From Chryseobacterium culicis (GTDB lineage: Bacteria; Bacteroidota; Bacteroidia; Flavobacteriales; Weeksellaceae): a stretch of DNA of 64,000 bases. The notes beneath the pieces were generated by a model that was given only the letters and a program-made list of their open reading frames with translations, did no database searches and had not been told where the DNA came from. Each line of letters starts with the position of its first letter. Position 1 is the first letter of the stretch. Positions 39,625 through 48,148 of this stretch are shown here, in pieces. A program made the translations under genes and the position numbers. The stretch covers positions 124,001 to 188,000 of the forward strand of contig NZ_FNWQ01000006.1 of assembly GCF_900108365.1 (NCBI RefSeq), given 5' to 3'.

Positions 39625-42363
39625 ATGCATAATTTCAAAAAAAGAATCTTTGTTCCCTCTATCGCGCTTATTTCTACATTTTATTACGCCCAGACGGACA
39701 CTTTACAATCTAAAAAAATAGAAGATGTGGTTATTCTGGGATCAAGAGGTTCCGGAAGATCACTTACAGATACGCCTGTTCCGGTAGATATCATTAACAT
39801 ATCAAAAATCTTAAAACAGAGCCCGACTAATAATATCGGTCAGGCCTTAAATTATATTGTGCCTTCATTTTCATCCACTTCACACACGGTGAATGATGGA
39901 ACTGATTTTGTAGACCCTGCTCTTCTGAGAGGTTTGGGACCGGATCAGGTTCTGGTTTTGCTCAATGGGAAAAGAAGATACCAATCCTCGCTTATTAATG
40001 TTACCCTTACACCCGGAAGGGGCTCTGTGGGAACCGATCTTAATGCTATTCCGGCCTTTGCTTTGGATAAAATAGAGGTTTTAAGAGACGGAGCTTCCGC
40101 CCAATATGGCTCTGATGCTATCGCAGGAGTCGTTAACCTGGGATTGAAAAAAAGATTAGGACTCTCAGGTCAGGTATTTCTGGGCGGATATGCGTCGCCT
40201 GTTGCCAATAATTTCTCCGGAGGAGTAGACGGACAGACTATTTCCGTAGACCTTAATTATGGAGCAAAAATCGGAAAAGCAGGATTTATTAACATTACAG
40301 GTTCTGCGCAATACCGTGATCCGTATTCCAGAGCGGGAGTAAGGGAAGGAGACATTTTCAATGCTTATAATGCCATTAACTACAGAGCATTGCAGGATGG
40401 AGTTAATATTGATGGTTTGTATAAAAATATTACCAACACTTCCAATACCCAGCAGATCATCAACACGGTTAAGCAGTATGCGGCCAAAGTTGGTTATTTC
40501 GGAACTGATTTTCAATCTCAGATTTCAGGCGCCAACAGCATTTCCGACCTTCAAAAAATATTAGGTAAGGACTTTACAGCACAAGAGCTTAATTACAGGG
40601 GATTGGAAAGAAAAGACTTCAGTCTGAGAGCAGGGCAGTCTAAGTTACAGTCAGGACAGCTTTTTTTCAACTCTGAGATTCCTGTAAATGATGATTGGAA
40701 GGTTTATTCATTTGGTGGTTATAGCTACCGTCTTGGAAACGCCGGAGGTTTCTACAGGCTCCCGAATACAGAAAGAAACATCAATGCAGTTACTCCTAAC
40801 GGGTATCTTCCTCAGATTGAAGCCACAGTAAATGATTATTCTCTTGCAGCAGGAATCAAAGGAAAATGGAATGGCTGGAATGTAGACTTCAGTAATACAT
40901 TTGGAAAAAATACCTTCGGTTTTGGGGTTGTAAATACCTTTAATGCTTCGCTTACCGACAGTTCTCCAAGAACTTTTGATGCCGGTGGATCTGAGTTTTC
41001 ACAAAATACGGTGAACCTGGATTTCTCCAAAAAATATGACGTTCTGAAAGGATTGAATATTGCATTCGGAGGTGAATATCGACACGAAAATTATAAAGTG
41101 AATGCCGGGAAAGAAAATTCTTATGCTTCTTACGATATTTACGGACGTGTGGTAACGGCTAAAACCCCTGAAAATGAAAAAGTAACCGATTTCTTTGGAA
41201 ATGTAAGGCCAGCAGGAGCACAGGTTTTTCCAGGCTTTAGTCCGGAAAATGCTGTTTCAGGAAACAGAAACAGTATTGCGGCGTATGCCGATGCAGAGCT
41301 GGAAGTTACTGACGGATGGCTGCTGGAAGGAGCATTGCGGTATGAGAATTACTCAGACTTCGGATCTACATTCAATTATAAAGTGGCAACCAATGTAAAG
41401 CTGGCTCCCAATTTAAACTGGAGAGGAGCCGTTTCTACCGGATTCAGAGCGCCTTCTTTAGCCCAAATCTATTATAGTTCTACCTCTACCCTGATTCAGC
41501 AGGGAAAAACAACACAGGTGGGGACTTTCAGAAACAATTCTGAAGCAGCGCAGGCATTGGGTATTCCAAAACTAAAGCAGGAAACTTCACAGTCCTACAG
41601 CACAGGAATTACATGGAAAATTCCTTCACTAAGCCTGACTTTCACCGCAGATGCTTATTTAATAAAGATTAAGGATAGAGTAGTGCTTACGGATCTGTTT
41701 TTCCGTCCAGATAAAATAAACAATGCTGATGATCAGGTATTACAAAGTGCCTTTGACCTGGCGAGGGCAAGTGCTGCCAATTTCTTTGCCAATGCGGTGG
41801 ATTCTCAGACAAAAGGTCTGGATATAACAGTCTCTCAGAATTCCAATATTTCGTCAGGAGTTTCTTTGGAAAATAATTTGGGAATTAACTTTAATCAGAC
41901 GAAAAGAATCGGAGATATCCATGCATCCCCTAAACTGGTAAGCCAGATTGATAATTATTTCTCAGAGCCGAACAGAGTGTATTTTGAAGAAGCTGTACCC
42001 CGCATAAAAGCCACTTTGGCAAATACTTTAAGAGTTTCCGGATTTACTTTCCTGCTGCGTAATTCTTTCTTTGGAAAAGTAACAGATGCAGATGTTTTAG
42101 ATGCTAATTTTGATGGTGTGACAGGAAGTACAGAGCATTTTATTCTTAATAATCGTCTGATAACAGATGTATCCGTAGGTTATGATTTTAATAAAAATAT
42201 TTCCGCAACTGTCGGAAGCAATAATATCCTGAATATTCTGCCTTCTAAAAGTCCGAATATAAGCTCATTAACGGCAGATAATCAGTTTGTATATTCAAGA
42301 CAGGTTTCTCAATACGGTATTGGTGGAAGGTTTTTGTTTGCAAGAATTGAATTCAGGTTCTGA
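39625..42363 (+). CDS. TonB-dependent receptor under a SAM-like riboswitch
   Basis: A 912-residue outer-membrane importer with signal peptide (RIFVPSIALISTFYYAQ). The plug domain (about 30-170) has the hallmarks PALLRGLGPDQVLVLLNGKR, RGSVGTDLNAIPAFALDKIEVLRDGASAQYGSDAIAGVVNL, followed by a 22-strand-type barrel ending GGRFLFARIEFRF with terminal Phe. The family is common in Bacteroidota and Proteobacteria with unknown substrates. The candidate SAM-clan riboswitch in its leader suggests a methionine, SAM-precursor or other sulfur nutrient. That is inference from regulation only. Confidence 0.88.
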   Translation: MHNFKKRIFVPSIALISTFYYAQTDTLQSKKIEDVVILGSRGSGRSLTDTPVPVDIINISKILKQSPTNNIGQALNYIVPSFSSTSHTVNDGTDFVDPALLRGLGPDQVLVLLNGKRRYQSSLINVTLTPGRGSVGTDLNAIPAFALDKIEVLRDGASAQYGSDAIAGVVNLGLKKRLGLSGQVFLGGYASPVANNFSGGVDGQTISVDLNYGAKIGKAGFINITGSAQYRDPYSRAGVREGDIFNAYNAINYRALQDGVNIDGLYKNITNTSNTQQIINTVKQYAAKVGYFGTDFQSQISGANSISDLQKILGKDFTAQELNYRGLERKDFSLRAGQSKLQSGQLFFNSEIPVNDDWKVYSFGGYSYRLGNAGGFYRLPNTERNINAVTPNGYLPQIEATVNDYSLAAGIKGKWNGWNVDFSNTFGKNTFGFGVVNTFNASLTDSSPRTFDAGGSEFSQNTVNLDFSKKYDVLKGLNIAFGGEYRHENYKVNAGKENSYASYDIYGRVVTAKTPENEKVTDFFGNVRPAGAQVFPGFSPENAVSGNRNSIAAYADAELEVTDGWLLEGALRYENYSDFGSTFNYKVATNVKLAPNLNWRGAVSTGFRAPSLAQIYYSSTSTLIQQGKTTQVGTFRNNSEAAQALGIPKLKQETSQSYSTGITWKIPSLSLTFTADAYLIKIKDRVVLTDLFFRPDKINNADDQVLQSAFDLARASAANFFANAVDSQTKGLDITVSQNSNISSGVSLENNLGINFNQTKRIGDIHASPKLVSQIDNYFSEPNRVYFEEAVPRIKATLANTLRVSGFTFLLRNSFFGKVTDADVLDANFDGVTGSTEHFILNNRLITDVSVGYDFNKNISATVGSNNILNILPSKSPNISSLTADNQFVYSRQVSQYGIGGRFLFARIEFRF

Positions 42364-42390
42364 TAAATAAATCTTAGATCACTTAATACA

Positions 42391-42418
42391 AAAACAGAGC
42401 GTTTGGCTCTGTTTTTTT
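42391..42418 (+). terminator. Terminator after the 912-aa receptor gene
   Basis: AAAACAGAGC pairs exactly with GCTCTGTTTT around GTTTG, followed by a T run. Confidence 0.9.
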
Positions 42419-42457
42419 ATATCCTAATAAAGAATGAATTGATTATACTGATTGTAT

Positions 42458-43297
42458 TTATTTCAGTGAAGAAAATTCAATAAAATCATATTCTGCCGAA
42501 CAGGTAAAAAGCTGTCTTAGTACTGCTGCGTGACCATTTCCCGCAATCACGAGAATTCTGTCTTCGCTGTTGTGAGGAATCTTTTGAATATTGCGGAACA
42601 TCCTAAGATTTCTGCTGTACCAGTACAGGGCAAGCATATCAGCTCCGTCATGTTCTCTTAATGTGAAATCTCCGCTCAGGTAAGCTCCGTATCCATATTG
42701 ATGGCTTTCTTTGGAATTCATATAGATAAATGTGTCCAGAAGAGACTTGAAATTTTTGGGTTCAGAACTCCTGAAAAAATTGGTAAACTCCTGAGATATA
42801 GGATCGTCACTTCTAAAATCATAATCCCTACTGAGGTTTTTAAAAAATGTAGAATCTGTTTTTCCAAACTGTTTCTCAAGATCATCCAGAACAGACTCTG
42901 CATCTATACTAAACAATTCACTGATTGTAAGATCATGGGCAATCCGCATCGCAAGCTGATACCGTTCATCTCTTTTATCACGGTGTTTACCTTCGCTATA
43001 TTCCTTCAGCTTCTGATTGGCGTTCCAGCTGGGCCAGGCTTCAATAGCAATCTTGGTGGGCTTAAATTTTTTGATATATTCTACAAGCTCAGTAACCTCC
43101 TTTGCGGTTTTGGGTGAAAGAACGTCTATCTGATCGTCCTTATTGGTTTTATGGGCATCAAGATTAGGATAATCAAAGTGGAAAGACCCTACAACAAGAA
43201 CTTTGGTTTTGGGGTTTTTAAAATAGTCTGAAGCTTTTTTTTGAGCAAAAAATGAGGTGGAAACACACAATAAAAGAATATAAATAAAGGTTTTCAT
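42458..43297 (-). CDS. Secreted DUF5694-like protein
   Basis: A 279-residue protein with signal peptide MKTFIYILLLCVSTSFFAQ. Mature marks are KVLVVGSFHFDYPNLDAHKT near the start and ILVIAGNGHAAVLRQLF near the end. The GxxHF...GxGHxxxL pair recalls the TraB/GumN-type fold to which DUF5694 belongs, where such histidines may bind metal. No biochemical role is established. Probably periplasmic. It precedes (same strand, 23-bp spacing) a receptor fragment. Confidence 0.75.
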   Translation of the reverse strand: MKTFIYILLLCVSTSFFAQKKASDYFKNPKTKVLVVGSFHFDYPNLDAHKTNKDDQIDVLSPKTAKEVTELVEYIKKFKPTKIAIEAWPSWNANQKLKEYSEGKHRDKRDERYQLAMRIAHDLTISELFSIDAESVLDDLEKQFGKTDSTFFKNLSRDYDFRSDDPISQEFTNFFRSSEPKNFKSLLDTFIYMNSKESHQYGYGAYLSGDFTLREHDGADMLALYWYSRNLRMFRNIQKIPHNSEDRILVIAGNGHAAVLRQLFTCSAEYDFIEFSSLK

Positions 43298-43320
43298 AGG
43301 TTTATTTTTTTGTTATTAAA

Positions 43321-43536
43321 CTATTGAGCACGGTTTTTCTCTTCAAATTCCACTGCTCTTTTATTAGATTTTACTTTCTGATTTCCCAAATTGTAGGTGA
43401 TGCTGAACGTGAACCTTCTGGCATCCCAGTAATTGTCAAATGACTGTCTATTATCTGTAAAATACATATCCGCATTATATCCGGACTGTCTGAAAATATC
43501 ATTTACAGAAAGATTGATCTGAAAAGCTGTTTTCAT
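43321..43536 (-). pseudogene. C-terminal fragment of an outer-membrane beta-barrel receptor
   Basis: The 71-residue reading frame begins MKTAFQINLSVNDIFRQ and ends RRFTFSITYNLGNQKVKS plus a basic tail. Those are the last two to three strands of OMP_b-brl/TonB-receptor proteins (LSVNDIF and the ITYNFG closing strand); compare the end of the 741-aa receptor at 36.9 kb (LSVFANDIF, FGFSINYKI). An in-frame stop lies five codons before the ATG, so the rest of the gene is missing. Likely the scar of a deletion. A functional mini-protein cannot be excluded. Confidence 0.65.
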
Positions 43537-43713
43537 AATATAAATAACAGGTTAAATGACATTAATATGAATTTCTTTCTGTCAAAAGTAGAAGAAGATG
43601 CGCTGAAAGGAAATAGTGTTTAGATGAAGTGGATGATTTGATGCGTCAAAATATTTTCATCGGGAAAAAACAGGTTTTCATCGAAAAATATTGATGAATT
43701 GTGTGCATAGATT

Positions 43714-43721
43714 TATATTTG
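43714..43721 (+). promoter_or_regulatory. -7 element TATATTTG next to the histidine kinase start
   Basis: Exact TAnnTTTG match 3 bp before the ATG at 43725. It lies inside the longer frame that would begin at GTG 43701, which argues for the ATG and for a nearly leaderless mRNA. Confidence 0.5.
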
Positions 43722-43724
43722 AAT

Positions 43725-44744
43725 ATGAATAAAAAGCAAATTGTCTGGCTTCAGATTTTTTATTGGAGTTTCAATTTTATAGGAAACAACATTACGCCTT
43801 ATTTCTTTTTTCCTGAGCAAAGAGGATTGGTAACCTATGTGCTGAACTTCACTTACTTTATTACGGAAATCTCTACTTTTTATCTTTTATATCTGGTTAT
43901 TATTCCGAAAGTATTAAATCTGCAGAAATTGTATTCTGCCGTTTTGGTTTTTTTGATCGCTATTTTAAGCTTCGGTGTCATCCGATATGGAATAGAAGAG
44001 GTAATGCTCCCTCTCACTCTCGGTTTCAGGAATTATAATAAAGACACCGGACTTCTGTATTATCTGACAGACAATATTTACAATGCTTCACTGACGGTTT
44101 TCATCGCTGGCATCCTTTGGGTTCTCGAGAAATATGGTGTTGCTGAACATGATAAAAAACAACTGTTAATTGAAAAGAAACAGGCCGAACTTCAGGCATT
44201 AAAAACTCAGATCAATCCTCATTTTATTTTTAATTCCCTGAATAATATTTATTCCCTTGTTTATCAAAAGTCAGATAAAGCACTTCCTGCCATTGAAGAA
44301 TTGGGTCAATTATTGAGATACAGCACAAAAGATCTTGAAAAAGATACCATCTCTCTGGATAAGGAAATTGGATATATTGACAGTTTAATTGCATTGGAAA
44401 AGCTTAGAATCCGAAATCCTGAACTGTTCAGTATCGAAAAAGATATTCAGCATCCGCAGCTTAAAATTTCACCGATGCTGTTAGTCCCTTTCGTTGAAAA
44501 TGCTTTCAAACACGGCGATTTTCGTGATAAAGGTTTTGACATGAAAATCTCGGATCATGGTAAGATGCTGCATTTTTATCTTTTAAATTATAAAGCACAT
44601 AAAATGAAAGATACCGTATCAGGAATAGGAATTCAGAATGTGAAGAAAAGATTGGAAATTCTGTATCCTAAACATCAGCTGGAAATCAAAGATTCAGAAA
44701 CAGAATTTAGGGTAAATTTAAAGATAGATTTAAGAGATGAATAA
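43725..44744 (+). CDS. LytS/YehU-type sensor histidine kinase
   Basis: A 339-residue inner-membrane kinase with four hydrophobic helices in the first 130 residues, then the His_kinase domain. The phospho-acceptor is in NPHFIFNSLNNIYSL, and the ATP lid region is LLVPFVENAFKHG and GIGIQNVKKRLEILYP. There is no extracytoplasmic sensor domain, so it probably senses within the membrane. A GTG at 43701 is in frame, but the -7 element between it and the ATG favours 43725. It overlaps the response regulator gene by 8 bp. Confidence 0.93.
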   Translation: MNKKQIVWLQIFYWSFNFIGNNITPYFFFPEQRGLVTYVLNFTYFITEISTFYLLYLVIIPKVLNLQKLYSAVLVFLIAILSFGVIRYGIEEVMLPLTLGFRNYNKDTGLLYYLTDNIYNASLTVFIAGILWVLEKYGVAEHDKKQLLIEKKQAELQALKTQINPHFIFNSLNNIYSLVYQKSDKALPAIEELGQLLRYSTKDLEKDTISLDKEIGYIDSLIALEKLRIRNPELFSIEKDIQHPQLKISPMLLVPFVENAFKHGDFRDKGFDMKISDHGKMLHFYLLNYKAHKMKDTVSGIGIQNVKKRLEILYPKHQLEIKDSETEFRVNLKIDLRDE

Positions 44745-45414
44745 GATAAAATGTATCATCGTTGATGATGAGCCGCTTGCCATATCTCTCCTTGAACATT
44801 ATGTTGAGAGAATTCCTTTTCTCGAACTGGTTTTTTCTACAGAAAATCCCATCCTTGCTTTAGAGTATCTTCAGAAAAATGACTCAGACCTCATCTTTCT
44901 GGATATTCAGATGCCGGAGCTTACGGGAATTAATTTTATGAAGATTGTAGGTGCCAATCAGAAATATATTTTAACAACTGCTTATTCCGAATATGCATTA
45001 GAAGGTTATGAACACAATATTGTTGATTATCTTCTAAAACCTATTTCATTTGACAGATTTCAAAAGAGTGTAGTAAAGGTTCAGGAGCGGTTTTCTTTCC
45101 TACGGGAGGAAGATACTCACTTCTTTGTAAAGTCTTCGGGTCAAAGATACCGTATAAGCTTTGATGACATTCTTTATATTGAAAGTATCAAAGACTATGT
45201 TAATATCCGGACGGAAAATGATGAGTTTATCGTTCTGGATACTCTTAAATCAATGGAAAACCAACTTCCTGAAAGATTTGTACGGATTCATAAATCTTTC
45301 ATTGTCAATCTGGATAAAGTGAAAAGTATCGGAGTTAAAAAAGTTATTCTTCCTGAATATGAAATTCCTATCGGGGAAAGTTACAGGGCTGGGCTTCTGG
45401 ATAGATTAAAGTAA
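44737..45414 (+). CDS. LytTR-family response regulator
   Basis: A 225-residue regulator with an N-terminal receiver (KCIIVDDEPLAISLLEHYV, phospho-acceptor Asp in DLIFLDIQMPELTG, Lys in YLLKPISF) and a C-terminal LytTR DNA-binding domain (SGQRYRISFDDILYIES, FVRIHKSFIVNLDKV). Overlaps the kinase gene by 8 bp, so the two form one two-component system. The target genes are not known; the genes around it are not obviously linked. Confidence 0.94.
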   Translation: MNKIKCIIVDDEPLAISLLEHYVERIPFLELVFSTENPILALEYLQKNDSDLIFLDIQMPELTGINFMKIVGANQKYILTTAYSEYALEGYEHNIVDYLLKPISFDRFQKSVVKVQERFSFLREEDTHFFVKSSGQRYRISFDDILYIESIKDYVNIRTENDEFIVLDTLKSMENQLPERFVRIHKSFIVNLDKVKSIGVKKVILPEYEIPIGESYRAGLLDRLK

Positions 45415-45420
45415 GATGGT

Positions 45421-45486
45421 AAGTTCGGGCCGATGCCACATGCATTTTATATTTTAAAAGCGGACTAAAGACCGTTCCTATTGAAT
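45421..45486 (-). repeat. Dispersed two-hairpin intergenic repeat, copy 2
   Basis: Read on the minus strand it begins TTCAATAGGAACGGTCTTTAG (complement of 45465-45485) and continues with a GGCATCGGCCCGAACTTA-like end. Positions align with copy 1 at 36764: TCAATAGGAACGG-CTTTAG-CCG is shared, followed at similar spacing by TCGGC and ACTTA. The stem bases have diverged. Confidence 0.55.
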
Positions 45487-45505
45487 TGAGTATTTAAGCA
45501 TGGCA

Positions 45506-45537
45506 TAAAAAAAGACGGCTTCAGGTGAAGCCGCCTT
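45506..45537 (-). terminator. Terminator of the AcnA-type aconitase gene
   Basis: AAAGACGGCTTC and GAAGCCGCCTTT pair (one A-C mismatch) around AGGT. On the minus strand it is followed by a run of seven T. Confidence 0.85.
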
Positions 45538-45563
45538 TATATTAATTAATCTAACAATTAATC

Positions 45564-47831
45564 TTATTTTTCCTGTTGTTTGATCAGATTCAATGCAGAT
45601 CCAGCCTTAAACCAGTCAATTTGCTGTTCGTTGTAAGTATGGTTGGCCATGATGATGTCTTTAGTTCCATCAGTATGAATGAACTCTAAAGTCAGCTGTT
45701 TTCCTGGCGCAAACTGGTCAAGGTCTAAGAAATTAACAACATCGTCCTCGAGGATCTTGTCGTAATCTGCCTCATTGGCAAAAGTGATTCCAAGCATCCC
45801 CTGTTTTTTAAGGTTAGTTTCATGGATTCTTGCGAATGATTTTACCAGTACAGCTTTTACGCCAAGGTGTCTTGGCTCCATGGCAGCATGCTCTCTTGAT
45901 GAACCTTCACCATAGTTCTGGTCTCCTACCACAATAGTAGGAATACCTGCTGCTTTGTACGCTCTTTGTACAGCCGGAACTTCCCCGTATTCACCGGTTA
46001 ATTCGTTTTTAACTTTATTGGTTTCCATGTTGTAGGCATTCACAGCTCCAATCAACATGTTGTTTGAAATATTATCTAGGTGGCCTCTGTATTTCAACCA
46101 TGGTCCTGCCATAGAAATGTGGTCAGTTGTACACTTTCCGAAAGCTTTAATCAATACTCTTGCTCCGGTAATATTTTTACCGTCCCAAGCCGGGAATTCT
46201 TCCAGTAACTGAAGTCTGTCTGAAGTAGGACTTACGTTAACAACAACGCCTGAACCGTCTTCAGATGGAGCCTGATATCCATTATCATCTACTGCAAATC
46301 CTTTCGAAGGAAGTTCATAACCTTTAGGCTCATCAAGTTTTACCTGTTCACCTGCTTCGTTGGTTAAAGTATCTGTAATCGGGTTAAAATCAAGTCTGCC
46401 TGAGATTGCTACAGCAGCTACCATTTCAGGAGAAGCTACAAATGCGTGGGTATTTGGGTTACCGTCAGCTCTTTTTGCAAAGTTTCTGTTGAATGAGTGA
46501 ATAATAGAGTTTTTCTCTCCTTTTTCAGCACCTTCTCTATCCCATTGTCCGATACACGGCCCACAAGCATTCGTGAAGATTCTTGCATTTTCAAATTTTC
46601 TGAAAGAATTCAAGAAACCATCTCTTTCTGCTGTGAATTTTACCTGCTCAGAACCAGGGTTAATTCCTAAGATAGCCTTAGGTTTTACTCCTTTTGATAC
46701 AGCATCCTCAACAATAGATGCAGCTCTTGATAAATCTTCATAAGATGAGTTGGTACAGGAACCGATAAGAGCCCATTCCACTTCCAGCGGCCACCCGTTA
46801 GCTTCAGCTTTAGCTCTGAATTCTGAAACAGGAGTCGCCAGGTCCGGAGTAAAAGGTCCGTTTAAGTGCGGTGCCAGCTCAGAAAGGTTAATTTCTATCA
46901 ATTGGTCAAAATATTGTTCAGGGTTAGCATATACTTCAGCATCACCTGTTAAATGTTCAGCAATTTGATCAGCAGCATCTACAACATCCTGTCTTCCCGT
47001 AGCGGAAAGATATCTTCTCATTGAATCATCATATCCGAAAGTAGAAGTGGTAGCACCAATTTCAGCACCCATGTTACAGATGGTACCCTTACCCGTTGCA
47101 GATAGAGATTCAGCACCTTCACCGAAATATTCTACGATACATCCTGTACCGCCTTTTACGGTAAGAATTCCTGCTACCTTTAAGATAACATCTTTTGCAG
47201 AGGTCCATCCGCTCATTTTACCGGTTAATTTAACCCCGATAAGTTTAGGCATTTTAAGCTCCCATGCCATTCCTGCCATTACATCTACTGCATCTGCTCC
47301 ACCTACACCAATCGCTACCATCCCTAAGCCTCCTGCATTTACCGTGTGAGAGTCGGTACCGATCATCATTCCTCCAGGGAAAGCATAATTTTCCAGTACA
47401 ACCTGGTGGATGATACCTGCTCCCGGTTTCCAGAATCCAATTCCGTATTTATCACATACCGAACTAAGGAAATTGAATACTTCAGAGTTTTTGTTGATCC
47501 CTTCCTGTAAGTCTTTGTCAGCACCTACTTTCGCCTGGATCAGGTGATCCGCGTGAGCGGTTGATGGAACAGCTACTTTAGCTTTTCCTGCCTGCATAAA
47601 CTGTAAAAGGGCCATTTGTGCAGTGGCATCCTGCATCGCTACTCTGTCCGGTGCGAAATCTACATAAGAGTTTCCTCTCTCATAAGCTTGTGTAGCGTTT
47701 CCTTCCCAAAGGTGGGTGTAAAGAATTTTTTCTGAAAGGGTAAGAGGTTTTCCCACGATTTGTCTTGCCGCAGCAATTCTTTCAGGGTAACGCTCGTACA
47801 CTTTTTTGATCATATCAATATCAAAAGTCAT
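45564..47831 (-). CDS. Aconitate hydratase, AcnA (mitochondrial-like) type
   Basis: A 755-residue [4Fe-4S] enzyme of the TCA cycle (citrate to isocitrate). Cluster ligands are visible in GSCTNSSYEDL and NACGPCIGQW; IGTDSHTVNAGGLGM and YGEGSSREHAAMEPRHLG are the active-site signatures. The order of domains (swivel domain last) and length fit the mitochondrial-type aconitase rather than IRP1-like AcnA. A second, structurally distinct aconitase (AcnB) is encoded just upstream. Separate terminators imply independent transcription. Confidence 0.95.
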   Translation of the reverse strand: MTFDIDMIKKVYERYPERIAAARQIVGKPLTLSEKILYTHLWEGNATQAYERGNSYVDFAPDRVAMQDATAQMALLQFMQAGKAKVAVPSTAHADHLIQAKVGADKDLQEGINKNSEVFNFLSSVCDKYGIGFWKPGAGIIHQVVLENYAFPGGMMIGTDSHTVNAGGLGMVAIGVGGADAVDVMAGMAWELKMPKLIGVKLTGKMSGWTSAKDVILKVAGILTVKGGTGCIVEYFGEGAESLSATGKGTICNMGAEIGATTSTFGYDDSMRRYLSATGRQDVVDAADQIAEHLTGDAEVYANPEQYFDQLIEINLSELAPHLNGPFTPDLATPVSEFRAKAEANGWPLEVEWALIGSCTNSSYEDLSRAASIVEDAVSKGVKPKAILGINPGSEQVKFTAERDGFLNSFRKFENARIFTNACGPCIGQWDREGAEKGEKNSIIHSFNRNFAKRADGNPNTHAFVASPEMVAAVAISGRLDFNPITDTLTNEAGEQVKLDEPKGYELPSKGFAVDDNGYQAPSEDGSGVVVNVSPTSDRLQLLEEFPAWDGKNITGARVLIKAFGKCTTDHISMAGPWLKYRGHLDNISNNMLIGAVNAYNMETNKVKNELTGEYGEVPAVQRAYKAAGIPTIVVGDQNYGEGSSREHAAMEPRHLGVKAVLVKSFARIHETNLKKQGMLGITFANEADYDKILEDDVVNFLDLDQFAPGKQLTLEFIHTDGTKDIIMANHTYNEQQIDWFKAGSALNLIKQQEK

Positions 47832-48148
47832 ATCGTATTTTAATTTTGTTCTTTTTCCTATAATGCTTCCTTTCCCGATACCGGCAAAGAAAAATCACAC
47901 TTGTCTATATCAAAAAACGTTCCTATCATCTATAAAAAGGCATATTTTTGATTTCAAAATCAATTGATTTTATAACTTTCAATTTAAGAAAAATTAGAAT
48001 TTATTTTCCGGATTTTATCGAAAAAAAAACGTAACTATCTTAAAATAGAAACGTTCTAAACAAAAAATTGGAAGATTTTAAATCGGTAAGGATCAAAATC
48101 TTCCAATGATATAGTATTTAATAGTCTTACGACGTATTTATCAATCTC
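47832..48148. other. Intergenic region between the two aconitase genes
   Basis: No gene seen. It holds a 16-bp perfect palindrome AAAATCAATTGATTTT (47956-47971), 125 bp upstream of the acnA-type start, and the acnB terminator at 48062-48106. No clear TAnnTTTG element was found on the minus strand here. The palindrome could be an operator for the downstream aconitase. Confidence 0.5.
48062..48106 (-). terminator. Terminator of acnB
   Basis: TTGGAAGATTTT (48068-48079) pairs exactly with AAAATCTTCCAA (48095-48106). On the minus strand it is followed by a T run. Confidence 0.85.

Noticed and set aside
43701..43724. N-terminal extension of the histidine kinase from GTG 43701
   Set aside because: It contains the -7 element TATATTTG, and the hydrophobic helix start fits the ATG at 43725.
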